A stretch of DNA of 5,959 nucleotides from Lachnospiraceae bacterium (lineage in GTDB: Bacteria > Bacillota > Clostridia > Lachnospirales > Lachnospiraceae): contig JAGCCY010000009.1 in NCBI GenBank assembly GCA_017651385.1, positions 1 through 5,959 on the forward strand, given 5' to 3'. This document shows positions 1 to 5,851 of this stretch, piece after piece (position 1 is the first letter of the stretch; each line of letters starts with the position of its first letter). The notes under the pieces were generated by a model. The model was not told where the DNA came from. It saw only the letters and a list, made by a program, of their open reading frames with translations, and searched no databases. Made by a program: the position numbers and the translations under genes.

Positions 1-114
1 CGACCCCTCCGTTCGCGATCCGCTTTGTTTTCTCGATTATCAGTATACAAAACTCCCGCTTAAGATGAAACATATGACAGATTAAGATTTGATGAAGATA
101 TAAAGATTTTGGGC
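1..114. other. Left-edge stretch without an identifiable gene; possible tail of a + strand gene
   Basis: No recognisable product. On the + strand one frame is open from position 2 to a TAA at 83-85, giving 27 residues that end ...KMKHMTD; another frame is open from position 3 to a TGA at about 68. Neither resembles a family I know, and no terminator serving the + strand follows. On the minus strand, positions 4-10 read GGAGGGG, which would be a good ribosome-binding site for a gene starting just beyond the left edge. A TATACT/GATAAT-like stretch lies upstream of it on that strand, but without a convincing -35. The two readings conflict and the window is too short to choose between them. Confidence 0.2.
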
Positions 115-151
115 AAAAGAAAAAGACCCGCAACCTATAAAAGATTGCGGG
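115..151 (-). terminator. Intrinsic terminator of metK
   Basis: On the minus strand a 9-bp stem, CCCGCAATC against GGTTGCGGG with one U-G wobble (127-135 and 143-151), closes a 7-base loop and is followed by TCTTTTTCTTTT. It begins 15 bases beyond the metK stop codon. The + strand side of the stem has no T-run, so it should work for metK only. Confidence 0.93.
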
Positions 152-166
152 CCGGACGATCTGTGA

Positions 167-1348
167 TCATAAATACTTCTTAAGGGTTTCTGCCTTATCG
201 GTCTTTTCCCAGGGAAGATCGATATCGGTACGGCCGAAGTGACCGTATGCTGCGGTCTGCTTGTATATCGGACGGCGAAGATCGAGCATCTTGATGATCC
301 CTGCGGGACGAAGATCGAAATTCTCTCTTACGATCTTTGTAAGCTCTGTATCGGAAAGCTTACCTGTTCCGAAAGTATCAACCTGTACGGAAGTGGGCTG
401 TGCAACACCGATCGCATATGAAAGCTGTATCTCGCACTTATCCGCAAGACCTGCCGCTACAATGTTCTTTGCCACGTATCTTGCAGCGTAAGCAGCGCTT
501 CTGTCAACCTTTGTGCAGTCTTTTCCCGAGAAAGCACCGCCGCCGTGACGTGCATATCCGCCGTAGGTATCTACGATGATCTTACGGCCTGTAAGACCTG
601 CATCACCGTGAGGTCCTCCGATCACGAAACGGCCTGTGGGTTTGATAAAGAATTTTGTGTTTTCATCAACCATTTCCTTGGGATGATCGGGATCGAATAC
701 ATACTTCTTAATATCTTCATGTATCTGTTCCTGAGTAACATCATCGTCGTGCTGTGTGGAACATACAACAGCCTCAAGACGAACGGGCTTTCCGTTCTCA
801 TCATACTCGACCGAAACCTGAGTCTTTCCGTCGGGACGAAGATATTTAAGGGTTCCGTTCTTTCTGACCTCTGTAAGCTTAAGTGCAAGCTTGTGAGCAA
901 GTGAGATCGGATAAGGCATAAGCTCGTGTGTCTCGTTTGTGGCATAACCAAACATCATGCCCTGATCGCCGGCACCTGTATCAAGATCATCCGTAAGCTC
1001 GCCTTCTTTTGCTTCAAGTGCCTTATCGACACCCATGGCTATATCGGATGACTGCTCGTCGATCGCAACCAATACCGCACAGGTATTGCCGTCAAAGCCG
1101 TATTCGGACTTTGTGTAACCGATCTCCTTAACCGTTTCTCTTACAACGCTCTGAATATCAACATAAGCGTTTGTGGTAATCTCGCCCGTTACAAGCACAA
1201 AACCTGTGCAGGCTGCTGTTTCGCAGGCAACACGGCTCATAGGGTCCGATGCCATGCAGGCGTCAAGAATCGCGTCAGATATCGCATCGCAGACTTTGTC
1301 GGGATGTCCTTCTGTAACGGATTCGGAAGTAAACAAACGTTTCTCCAT
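167..1348 (-). CDS. metK: S-adenosylmethionine synthetase (methionine adenosyltransferase)
   Basis: This cytosolic enzyme makes S-adenosylmethionine from methionine and ATP, releasing phosphate and pyrophosphate, and supplies the cell's main methyl donor. The 393-residue length is normal for the family and the protein is intact. Visible motifs are the N-terminal [12 protein letters not shown] (residues 7-18, with H15 and D17 as expected active-site residues), [11 protein letters not shown] (125-135, family signature 1), [13 protein letters not shown] (244-256) and GGGAFSGKD (269-277, the P-loop-like signature 2). The ATG is preceded at a 6-base gap by AAAGGA (1355-1360), a good ribosome-binding site. 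A small hairpin, GTTTC-AAA-GAAAC (1363-1375), lies just upstream of that site. The gene appears to be a single-gene transcript under a SAM-I riboswitch, which gives product feedback, with its own terminator behind. It is divergent from the HD-GYP gene. Confidence 0.99.
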   Translation of the reverse strand: MEKRLFTSESVTEGHPDKVCDAISDAILDACMASDPMSRVACETAACTGFVLVTGEITTNAYVDIQSVVRETVKEIGYTKSEYGFDGNTCAVLVAIDEQSSDIAMGVDKALEAKEGELTDDLDTGAGDQGMMFGYATNETHELMPYPISLAHKLALKLTEVRKNGTLKYLRPDGKTQVSVEYDENGKPVRLEAVVCSTQHDDDVTQEQIHEDIKKYVFDPDHPKEMVDENTKFFIKPTGRFVIGGPHGDAGLTGRKIIVDTYGGYARHGGGAFSGKDCTKVDRSAAYAARYVAKNIVAAGLADKCEIQLSYAIGVAQPTSVQVDTFGTGKLSDTELTKIVRENFDLRPAGIIKMLDLRRPIYKQTAAYGHFGRTDIDLPWEKTDKAETLKKYL

Positions 1349-1386
1349 AATTTGTCCTTTCTGTTTCTTTGAAACGAAAAATAGTA

Positions 1387-1417
1387 TAAAATAAAAAAAC
1401 TTGTTCTTTCGAACAAG
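1387..1417 (-). terminator. Expression-platform terminator of the metK riboswitch
   Basis: On the minus strand CTTGTTC-GAAA-GAACAAG (1400-1417) is a perfect 7-bp stem with a GAAA tetraloop, followed by TTTTTTTATTTT. It lies between the aptamer and the metK ribosome-binding site. Its 5' arm contains TTGTTCG, which is complementary to CGAACAA (1449-1455) at the 3' end of the aptamer. Pairing of those two would form the antiterminator. High SAM should favour this terminator. Confidence 0.93.
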
Positions 1418-1442
1418 CGGACTGAATAAGACTGTTTCAATC

Positions 1443-1557
1443 CTCTTATTGTTCGAAATCGTCGCCTATAACGACTACTCGCTCAGGCAGGCACCTTCCT
1501 TATGGGGGTTGCCGTGGCTTCATCGATCCTCTGTATCTCCACCACTCTGAATAAGAG
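1443..1557 (-). ncRNA. SAM-I (S-box) riboswitch aptamer controlling metK
   Basis: Read on the minus strand, the ends pair as P1, CTCTTATT (1550-1557) with AATAAGAG (1443-1450). Between them are the hallmark SAM-I core elements GTGGTGGAG, then GATGAAGCCACGGCAACC, then AAGGTGCC, and a P4-like hairpin GTCG...CGAC before the closing CGAACAATAAGAG. The order and spacing are canonical for the S-box leader of Firmicutes methionine and SAM genes. SAM binding stabilises P1 and leaves the downstream sequence free to form the terminator; without SAM the 3' side of P1 can pair with the terminator's 5' arm. Metabolite specificity is inferred from the conserved core. Confidence 0.95.
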
Positions 1558-1565
1558 TTGAATAG

Positions 1566-1594
1566 ACTATACAACGTAGCATTGATCTTGTCAA
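1566..1594 (-). promoter_or_regulatory. Promoter of the metK riboswitch transcript
   Basis: On the minus strand TTGACA (1589-1594), a 17-base spacer and TATAGT (1566-1571) make a near-perfect housekeeping promoter. The predicted start, about 7 bases below the -10 at around 1559, puts the first base at or beside the 5' strand of the aptamer's P1, giving a leader of about 210 bases before metK. Confidence 0.9.
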
Positions 1595-1624
1595 CACGAT
1601 TTATAGTGCAGAATTATCATAATG

Positions 1625-1653
1625 TTGATTTATAGACGAAAAAAAAGTATAAT
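1625..1653 (+). promoter_or_regulatory. Promoter of the HD-GYP gene
   Basis: TTGATT (1625-1630), a 17-base spacer and a perfect TATAAT (1648-1653). The predicted start near 1660 gives a leader of about 37 bases to the ATG at 1697. It points away from the metK promoter, and the two -35 boxes are 30 bases apart. Confidence 0.88.
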
Positions 1654-1696
1654 CTACAAGTAATACTAATCGGTGCTAAGGGGACCCGGAGGGTAT

Positions 1697-2779
1697 ATGA
1701 GACGTGTAAACACGCAAGACTTGGTTCCAGGTATGATTACCGCGGAAGATGTCTATACTTTCAACAACCAGCTCATTCTTCCGAGAGGGCTGGTTTTAAC
1801 AGATAAAACCATCACAAAACTCGAATTCTACTCTATCATCAACGTGCGTGTGGAAGACGAGATGTCGCAGGAATATCTTGACAATCCCGAAGCGGATGAA
1901 GATATTTCGTATTCCGAGCGGATAAAGAAAAGTCCGCAATTCCTTGAGTTCAAAGAACGATTCGATAATGAAGTCCCAAAATTCCAGGCCTTAATAGATT
2001 CCGTATCCAAAGAGGGAAAAGAACTTAATGTTGATACCATGCTCAACTGTGTGGATGTGATCCTTGAAAGCGACGACGGATATCTTAATGTTTTTGATAT
2101 GCTTCATAACATGCGCCAGTACGATGATATGACCTATGTCCACAGCATAAACGTTGCTCTTATCTGTAATGTTTTTGCACGCTGGCTTAAAATGAGCGAT
2201 GAAGAAACAAGACTTGCAACCATTTGCGGATTGCTCCACGACATAGGGAAAATATCCATACCTGACATCATCATAAAGAAACCCGCCAAACTTACGCAGG
2301 ACGAATTCGCCATTGTAAAAAAACATGCACTTGAGGGTTATAACATTTTAAGACGGTTCGATATTTCCGAACATATAATGAATGCCGCACTTATGCATCA
2401 CGAGCGCTGCGACGGATCCGGTTATCCGTTTGGCATCAGAAATGCCAAGATCGACACATATGCCAAGCTTGTGGCCATAGCGGATGTTTATGACGCAATG
2501 ACTTCCGCAAGAGTATACAGAGGTCCGATGTGTCCGTTTAAAGTCATAGAGATATTCGAAAATGAAGGACTTCAGAAATATGACACGCGATTCATAATGA
2601 CCTTCCTTGAGAATATAGTAAATACCTATATGCTGCACAGGGTCAAATTAAACAACGGAACACTGGGAGACGTTGTTTTCATAAACAGGTCGTCACTTGC
2701 AAGGCCCACGATAAAAAGCAAAGATGATTTTATAGATCTGTCTCTCCATCCCGAACTTTATATAGAAGCGATCGTATAA
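1697..2779 (+). CDS. Stand-alone HD-GYP domain protein, predicted cyclic-di-GMP phosphodiesterase
   Basis: Predicted cytosolic hydrolase of the HD-GYP family, whose characterised members degrade cyclic-di-GMP. I start it at ATG 1697 (360 residues), which has GGAGGG at 1688-1693. A GTG eight codons upstream is in frame but has no ribosome-binding site. Residues 1-53 form the small N-terminal domain common in HD-GYP proteins (DLVPGM...LPRGLVLTDKTI). A charged linker of roughly 55-110 follows. The HD-GYP domain spans about 130-280 and has every expected motif: H149, LLHDIGK (H181, D182, K185), H210, HHE (234-236), DGSGYP (239-244), and D263 and R272 in IADVYDAMTSARVYR. A short beta-rich tail (GTLGDVVFI...) closes the protein. 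There is no GGDEF, EAL, receiver domain, signal peptide or membrane segment, so the signal it responds to is not visible. It is alone in its transcript, divergent from metK and convergent with murA. The substrate is inferred from the family. Confidence 0.94.
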   Translation: MRRVNTQDLVPGMITAEDVYTFNNQLILPRGLVLTDKTITKLEFYSIINVRVEDEMSQEYLDNPEADEDISYSERIKKSPQFLEFKERFDNEVPKFQALIDSVSKEGKELNVDTMLNCVDVILESDDGYLNVFDMLHNMRQYDDMTYVHSINVALICNVFARWLKMSDEETRLATICGLLHDIGKISIPDIIIKKPAKLTQDEFAIVKKHALEGYNILRRFDISEHIMNAALMHHERCDGSGYPFGIRNAKIDTYAKLVAIADVYDAMTSARVYRGPMCPFKVIEIFENEGLQKYDTRFIMTFLENIVNTYMLHRVKLNNGTLGDVVFINRSSLARPTIKSKDDFIDLSLHPELYIEAIV

Positions 2780-2786
2780 TACAAAT

Positions 2787-2814
2787 AAAAAGAAGCCTTC
2801 AAAGGCTTCTTTTT
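2787..2814. terminator. Bidirectional terminator shared by the HD-GYP gene and murA
   Basis: A perfect 12-bp stem, AAAAAGAAGCCT (2787-2798) against AGGCTTCTTTTT (2803-2814), with a TCAA loop. The stem's own A-run and T-run give a U-tract on either strand. It starts 8 bases after the HD-GYP stop and overlaps the last bases of the murA stop codon (2813-2815), so one element serves both convergent genes. Confidence 0.93.
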
Positions 2815-4105
2815 ATATTGCTTCAAGTTTAAAGCGCGTATATTCTTTTTCATCCGTGACGATCTCGATCTGTGCACCTAAAGCTTTCAGCTTTTCGGGA
2901 AAATCTTCATATCCTCTTTCCACAAAATGAATATCATCTATAAGTGTAAACCCTTCGGCAGCAAGACCTGCGACCACAAGCGCTGCTCCCGCACGAAGAT
3001 CGGGTGCGGTGATATTTGCTCCTGTATATCTTGATACACCTTCTATTCCCGCGGTATGACCTTCAACCTTTATATTGGCTCCGAGCCTTGTAAGCTCATC
3101 CACATATCTGAAACGGTTCTCAAAGATACTTTCGGTTACGATACTCGTGCCTTCCGCAAGACCAAGTGCCACAACTATCTGCGGCTGCATATCGGTAGGA
3201 AATCCGGGATACGGAAGAGTCTTAACCGTAGTGGTCCTGAAAGGCTTTGCGCTTACCACTCTGATCGCATCATCCGATTCTTCGACTTCACATCCGATTT
3301 CCAAAAGCTTGGAAGTAATGGATTCAAGGTGCTTGGGAATAATGTTCTTGATAAGAACATCTCCCTTTGTAACCGCAGCCGCCAGCATAAATGTACCGGC
3401 TTCTATCTGATCGGGAATTATTGAGTAGTGTGCTCCGTGAAGCTTTTCAACGCCTCTTATACGGATCACATCGGTACCTGCACCCTTAATGGATGCTCCC
3501 ATACTGTTTAAAAAGTTAGCCACATCAACAACATGAGGCTCTTTAGCTGCGTTTTCTATATATGTCTGGCCTTCTGCCATTACCGAAGCGAGCATTAAAT
3601 TGATCGTAGCTCCGACGGAAACAACGTCAAGATATATATGGCTTCCTACCAGCCTCTCGGCATCGGCTACTATACAGCCGTGCTCAATGTCCACCGTGGC
3701 ACCGAGCGCTCTGAAACCTTTTATATGCTGGTCTATCGGACGGCTTCCTATATTGCATCCGCCCGGAAGAGCAACTTCCGCGTTCTTATACTTACCCAGA
3801 AGTGCACCGGCAAAGTAATAAGAACCTCTTATTTTCTTTATACTGTCTATGTCAAGCAGAGTGGTTGAAATAGTGGAGCCGTTGATCCTCACGGTGTGAC
3901 GGTCGACCTTTTCCACATATGCCCCTATACTCCTTAATGCATCCAGCATGACATTGGAATCTCTTAAGTCGGGAACATTCTCTATTTCAACAGTCTCGTT
4001 GGACAAAATGGCACCGTCAAGTATTCCCAAAGCCGCATTTTTGGCTCCGCCGATCTCCACTTCGCCTACAAGGGGATTACCGCCCTTGATCGCGTACTGG
4101 TTCAT
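2813..4105 (-). CDS. murA: UDP-N-acetylglucosamine 1-carboxyvinyltransferase
   Basis: Cytosolic enzyme that transfers enolpyruvate from phosphoenolpyruvate to UDP-GlcNAc, the first committed step of peptidoglycan synthesis and the fosfomycin target. I start it at the ATG at 4103-4105, giving 430 residues and the family's usual N-terminus (MNQYAIKGG). It is preceded by AAGGA at a 10-base gap. A longer reading from 4150 would add 15 residues not typical of the family and would start upstream of the predicted transcription start. Key residues are K22 and N23 in GGAKNAA, R93, the loop cysteine C117 in PGGCNIGSRPIDQH (fosfomycin-sensitive form), D305 in PGFPTDMQPQ, and R371 in DLRAGAALVVAGL. The stretch after R93 (SYYFAGALLGKYKNAEV) resembles the second Firmicutes paralogue (MurZ/MurAB) more than MurAA, so another murA copy may exist elsewhere. 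It lies 79 bases downstream of the M23 peptidase gene, probably with its own promoter. Confidence 0.97.
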   Translation of the reverse strand: MNQYAIKGGNPLVGEVEIGGAKNAALGILDGAILSNETVEIENVPDLRDSNVMLDALRSIGAYVEKVDRHTVRINGSTISTTLLDIDSIKKIRGSYYFAGALLGKYKNAEVALPGGCNIGSRPIDQHIKGFRALGATVDIEHGCIVADAERLVGSHIYLDVVSVGATINLMLASVMAEGQTYIENAAKEPHVVDVANFLNSMGASIKGAGTDVIRIRGVEKLHGAHYSIIPDQIEAGTFMLAAAVTKGDVLIKNIIPKHLESITSKLLEIGCEVEESDDAIRVVSAKPFRTTTVKTLPYPGFPTDMQPQIVVALGLAEGTSIVTESIFENRFRYVDELTRLGANIKVEGHTAGIEGVSRYTGANITAPDLRAGAALVVAGLAAEGFTLIDDIHFVERGYEDFPEKLKALGAQIEIVTDEKEYTRFKLEAI

Positions 4106-4140
4106 TATAAATCCATCCTTAAATATGATTAACAGTAAAA

Positions 4141-4169
4141 GATATATCACAAAACCCCGCCTTTGTCAA
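4141..4169 (-). promoter_or_regulatory. Probable murA promoter embedded in the upstream terminator
   Basis: On the minus strand TTGACA (4164-4169), a 17-base spacer and TATATC (4141-4146) with an upstream TG (TGA-TATATC, extended -10). The -35 is a perfect match and lies in the interior of the hairpin that ends the peptidase gene; the -10 has 4 of 6 matches. The predicted start near 4134 leaves a leader of about 29 bases. Confidence 0.65.
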
Positions 4170-4178
4170 AACGGGGTT
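4148..4178 (-). terminator. Terminator of the M23 peptidase gene
   Basis: On the minus strand AACCCCG and CGGGGTT (4172-4178 and 4153-4159) pair around a 12-base interior that can itself form a short TTT/AAA extension. TTGTGA follows, so the U-tract (TTTTGT including stem bases) is short. It lies 6 bases beyond the peptidase stop codon. Termination may be partial, allowing some read-through into murA. Confidence 0.72.
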
Positions 4179-4184
4179 ATGCTG

Positions 4185-5777
4185 TTATCTTGTCACGTAA
4201 TTAAGCGGGTTTACAGCCCTTCCGTTCATTCTCATCTCGAAATGTAAGTGAGGTCCGGTCGATACACCGGTATTACCGGAAAGCGCTATCTTCTGTCCCT
4301 GGACAACATTCTGTCCGGCACTTACAAGTACACGACTCAAATGAGCGTATCTGGTCTGGCGTCCGTCAGGGTGATTGATAAAGATACAATAACCGTAACT
4401 TGACATCCATCCCGCATGTACGACCTTACCACCGCACGAAGCCCATACGCTTGTACCGATAGGGCAGCCGATATCTACTGCCTGGTGATATGAAGTCATA
4501 CCTCTTATAGTAGCCGCTCTTGATCCGAAACCGCTTGTAATCCTCCAGCTCGAACAAGGCCAGATATATGTGGGAGGTATCTTGGTACCCTTTTCAACGA
4601 TCTTGGGAACCGCCTCCACGATAACCTCTTCTTTGATGATCTCCGACGAAGTTATATCATCATTGACATATGTGGTCTTTTCAACAGCTTTGTGATAACC
4701 GGATGTGGGCTCCTGAAGGATCACTTCCTTGGTAGTGTACCAGTCATCATTGTAAATATATATTACTTCCGCTTCATATGTACCTTCATAATATGAAAGC
4801 GATTCATATGTAACGCTTAACTCAGGCTTAGGAACCGTGATCGTAAGTTCATCGCCTATATGTATCGTAGAATTTGCGGTTTCAAGGTTATCGTTAAGTG
4901 CCACAAGATCGTCCACCGAGATACCCGTCTTATTGGATATACCCGAAAGGGTATCTCCGCCTACTACTTCGTAAATGGTCTTTTGTTCTTTGTCCTTTGT
5001 AACCTCATCGATCGCAACTTCAAGTTTCTTGATCTCATTGGACGGAAGATATGACTCCACAACTTCTACCGTATTTACGAAAGACATTTTGTTTATGCTG
5101 TAATCGTAATCGTCGAAATCGGGCTCAAGTTCCACAACGACATTCTCAAGAACATTGTCAAAAGCACCGAATATACCGTCACCTCCGAGATATTCTTCGG
5201 CTGTTATTTCTTTGACCGGTTCTTCTTCCGGAGTCGTCTGGTATACAACGGGAATCAGGACGGGAAGCTGTCTTTTTGAATCCCGCGTAAGCTGAACACC
5301 GAATTTTCCTGTCTCCTCATATCTGTTGAGTGATGCTTCCAGAAGCGATATTACATCTTCTTCCGATGCAACGTTGACCATATATTCGTCAATCTTAATG
5401 GTATAAGAACGCTGCATGGTGGCTTTTACCGACGATTCAAGCTCGCGTACAAGGTTTTGCACGACCACGTCGTCGGGATCCGTTTTTCCTCTTAATACTT
5501 CTTCACCGACAAGCTCCGGCTCGGCATCTATAAGTACAAGCTCTTTGCTTTTGGATGCAACTTCACGTCTTGCTTTGTTGAAAAGTTTATCCGCTGTTTC
5601 TTTATCATCGACACGACCCATTTCATGGCCGTTTACCATAAGTGTGTATATATTAAAGCCCTCGCTTTTGTAGAGCCTTATGTTCGGGATGAACAAGGCC
5701 GCAAAACCGATGGCTATCAATGCAACTCTTAAATATGAAATTCTACATTTTTTATGAAATCTTGAAATAAAAACCAT
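4185..5777 (-). CDS. Membrane-anchored LysM-G5-M23 family peptidoglycan endopeptidase
   Basis: Predicted extracytoplasmic zinc metallopeptidase that cuts peptide cross-bridges or stems in the cell wall. The 530 residues contain, in order: a short basic cytoplasmic start; one membrane segment or uncleaved signal anchor (about 17-32); two related copies of a segment beginning YTLMVNG...ETADKLF (44-70) and YTIKIDE...EDVISLL (125-150); an acidic linker (183-226); a LysM wall-binding domain (about 268-316, YEVVGGDTLSGISNKTGISVDD); a G5 domain (about 320-400, ending EKGTK); and a C-terminal M23 domain (about 403-530). The zinc site is complete: H431 and D435 in HQAVD and H512 in HLHFE, with H479 (YAHLS) and H510 as catalytic histidines, so it should be active. 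Four cysteines (408, 438, 448, 464) in the peptidase domain are unusual. The ATG is the first in its frame after a stop, and the ribosome-binding site is weak (GGGG 11 bases upstream). It lies upstream of murA on the same strand; the bond cleaved is not inferable. Confidence 0.95.
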   Translation of the reverse strand: MVFISRFHKKCRISYLRVALIAIGFAALFIPNIRLYKSEGFNIYTLMVNGHEMGRVDDKETADKLFNKARREVASKSKELVLIDAEPELVGEEVLRGKTDPDDVVVQNLVRELESSVKATMQRSYTIKIDEYMVNVASEEDVISLLEASLNRYEETGKFGVQLTRDSKRQLPVLIPVVYQTTPEEEPVKEITAEEYLGGDGIFGAFDNVLENVVVELEPDFDDYDYSINKMSFVNTVEVVESYLPSNEIKKLEVAIDEVTKDKEQKTIYEVVGGDTLSGISNKTGISVDDLVALNDNLETANSTIHIGDELTITVPKPELSVTYESLSYYEGTYEAEVIYIYNDDWYTTKEVILQEPTSGYHKAVEKTTYVNDDITSSEIIKEEVIVEAVPKIVEKGTKIPPTYIWPCSSWRITSGFGSRAATIRGMTSYHQAVDIGCPIGTSVWASCGGKVVHAGWMSSYGYCIFINHPDGRQTRYAHLSRVLVSAGQNVVQGQKIALSGNTGVSTGPHLHFEMRMNGRAVNPLNYVTR

Positions 5778-5796
5778 AACTAAACAGGCCCCATTC

Positions 5797-5815
5797 GTTA
5801 TGCCCCCACCATAAC
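5797..5815 (-). repeat. Inverted repeat in the peptidase mRNA leader
   Basis: On the minus strand GTTATG and CATAAC (5810-5815 and 5797-5802) flank a GTGGGGG loop. The predicted transcript would begin at about this hairpin. The sequence GTTATGG occurs again at the peptidase start codon (5774-5780), so the CATAAC arm could pair with either copy. Confidence 0.55.
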
Positions 5816-5822
5816 TTAAAAA

Positions 5823-5851
5823 ATTTTACCAATATTCTTTTAATTGGTCAA
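5823..5851 (-). promoter_or_regulatory. Promoter of the M23 peptidase gene, with an inverted repeat across its spacer
   Basis: On the minus strand TTGACC (5846-5851), a 17-base spacer and TAAAAT (5823-5828) with an upstream TG (TGG-TAAAAT, extended -10). Each hexamer has 5 of 6 matches. The predicted start near 5816 gives a leader of about 38 bases. An inverted repeat, ACCAAT...ATTGGT (5843-5848 and 5828-5833, 9-base loop), fills the spacer, and the -35 lies within the last codons of the upstream SGNH-like gene. Confidence 0.75.

Noticed and set aside
1..60. Promoter on the minus strand (TATACT/GATAAT near 38-50) for a gene beyond the left edge
   Set aside because: No -35 with a reasonable match lies 16-18 bases upstream, and the competing + strand open frame covers the same bases; not supportable as a separate feature.
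545..904. Open frames on the + strand inside metK (119 residues and shorter ones)
   Set aside because: They lie antisense to a fully conserved metK, have no ribosome-binding site and resemble no family; they arise from codon bias of the real gene.
1363..1375. Hairpin GTTTC-AAA-GAAAC just before the metK ribosome-binding site, as a second control element
   Set aside because: Only five A/T-rich pairs with a three-base loop; it leaves GGA free and is unlikely to be more than incidental beside the riboswitch terminator.
1673..1696. GTG start eight codons upstream for the HD-GYP protein
   Set aside because: No ribosome-binding site precedes it, whereas GGAGGG lies just before ATG 1697.
1991..2638. 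Minus-strand open frames inside the HD-GYP gene
   Set aside because: They overlap a gene with every HD-GYP motif intact and have no promoter, ribosome-binding site or recognisable product.
3056..3868. Several + strand open frames of 72-122 residues inside murA
   Set aside because: They are antisense shadows of murA, low in complexity, and carry no initiation signals.
4106..4150. Fifteen-residue N-terminal extension of MurA
   Set aside because: The ATG at 4105 has a ribosome-binding site and gives the family's standard N-terminus; the extension would begin upstream of the predicted transcription start.
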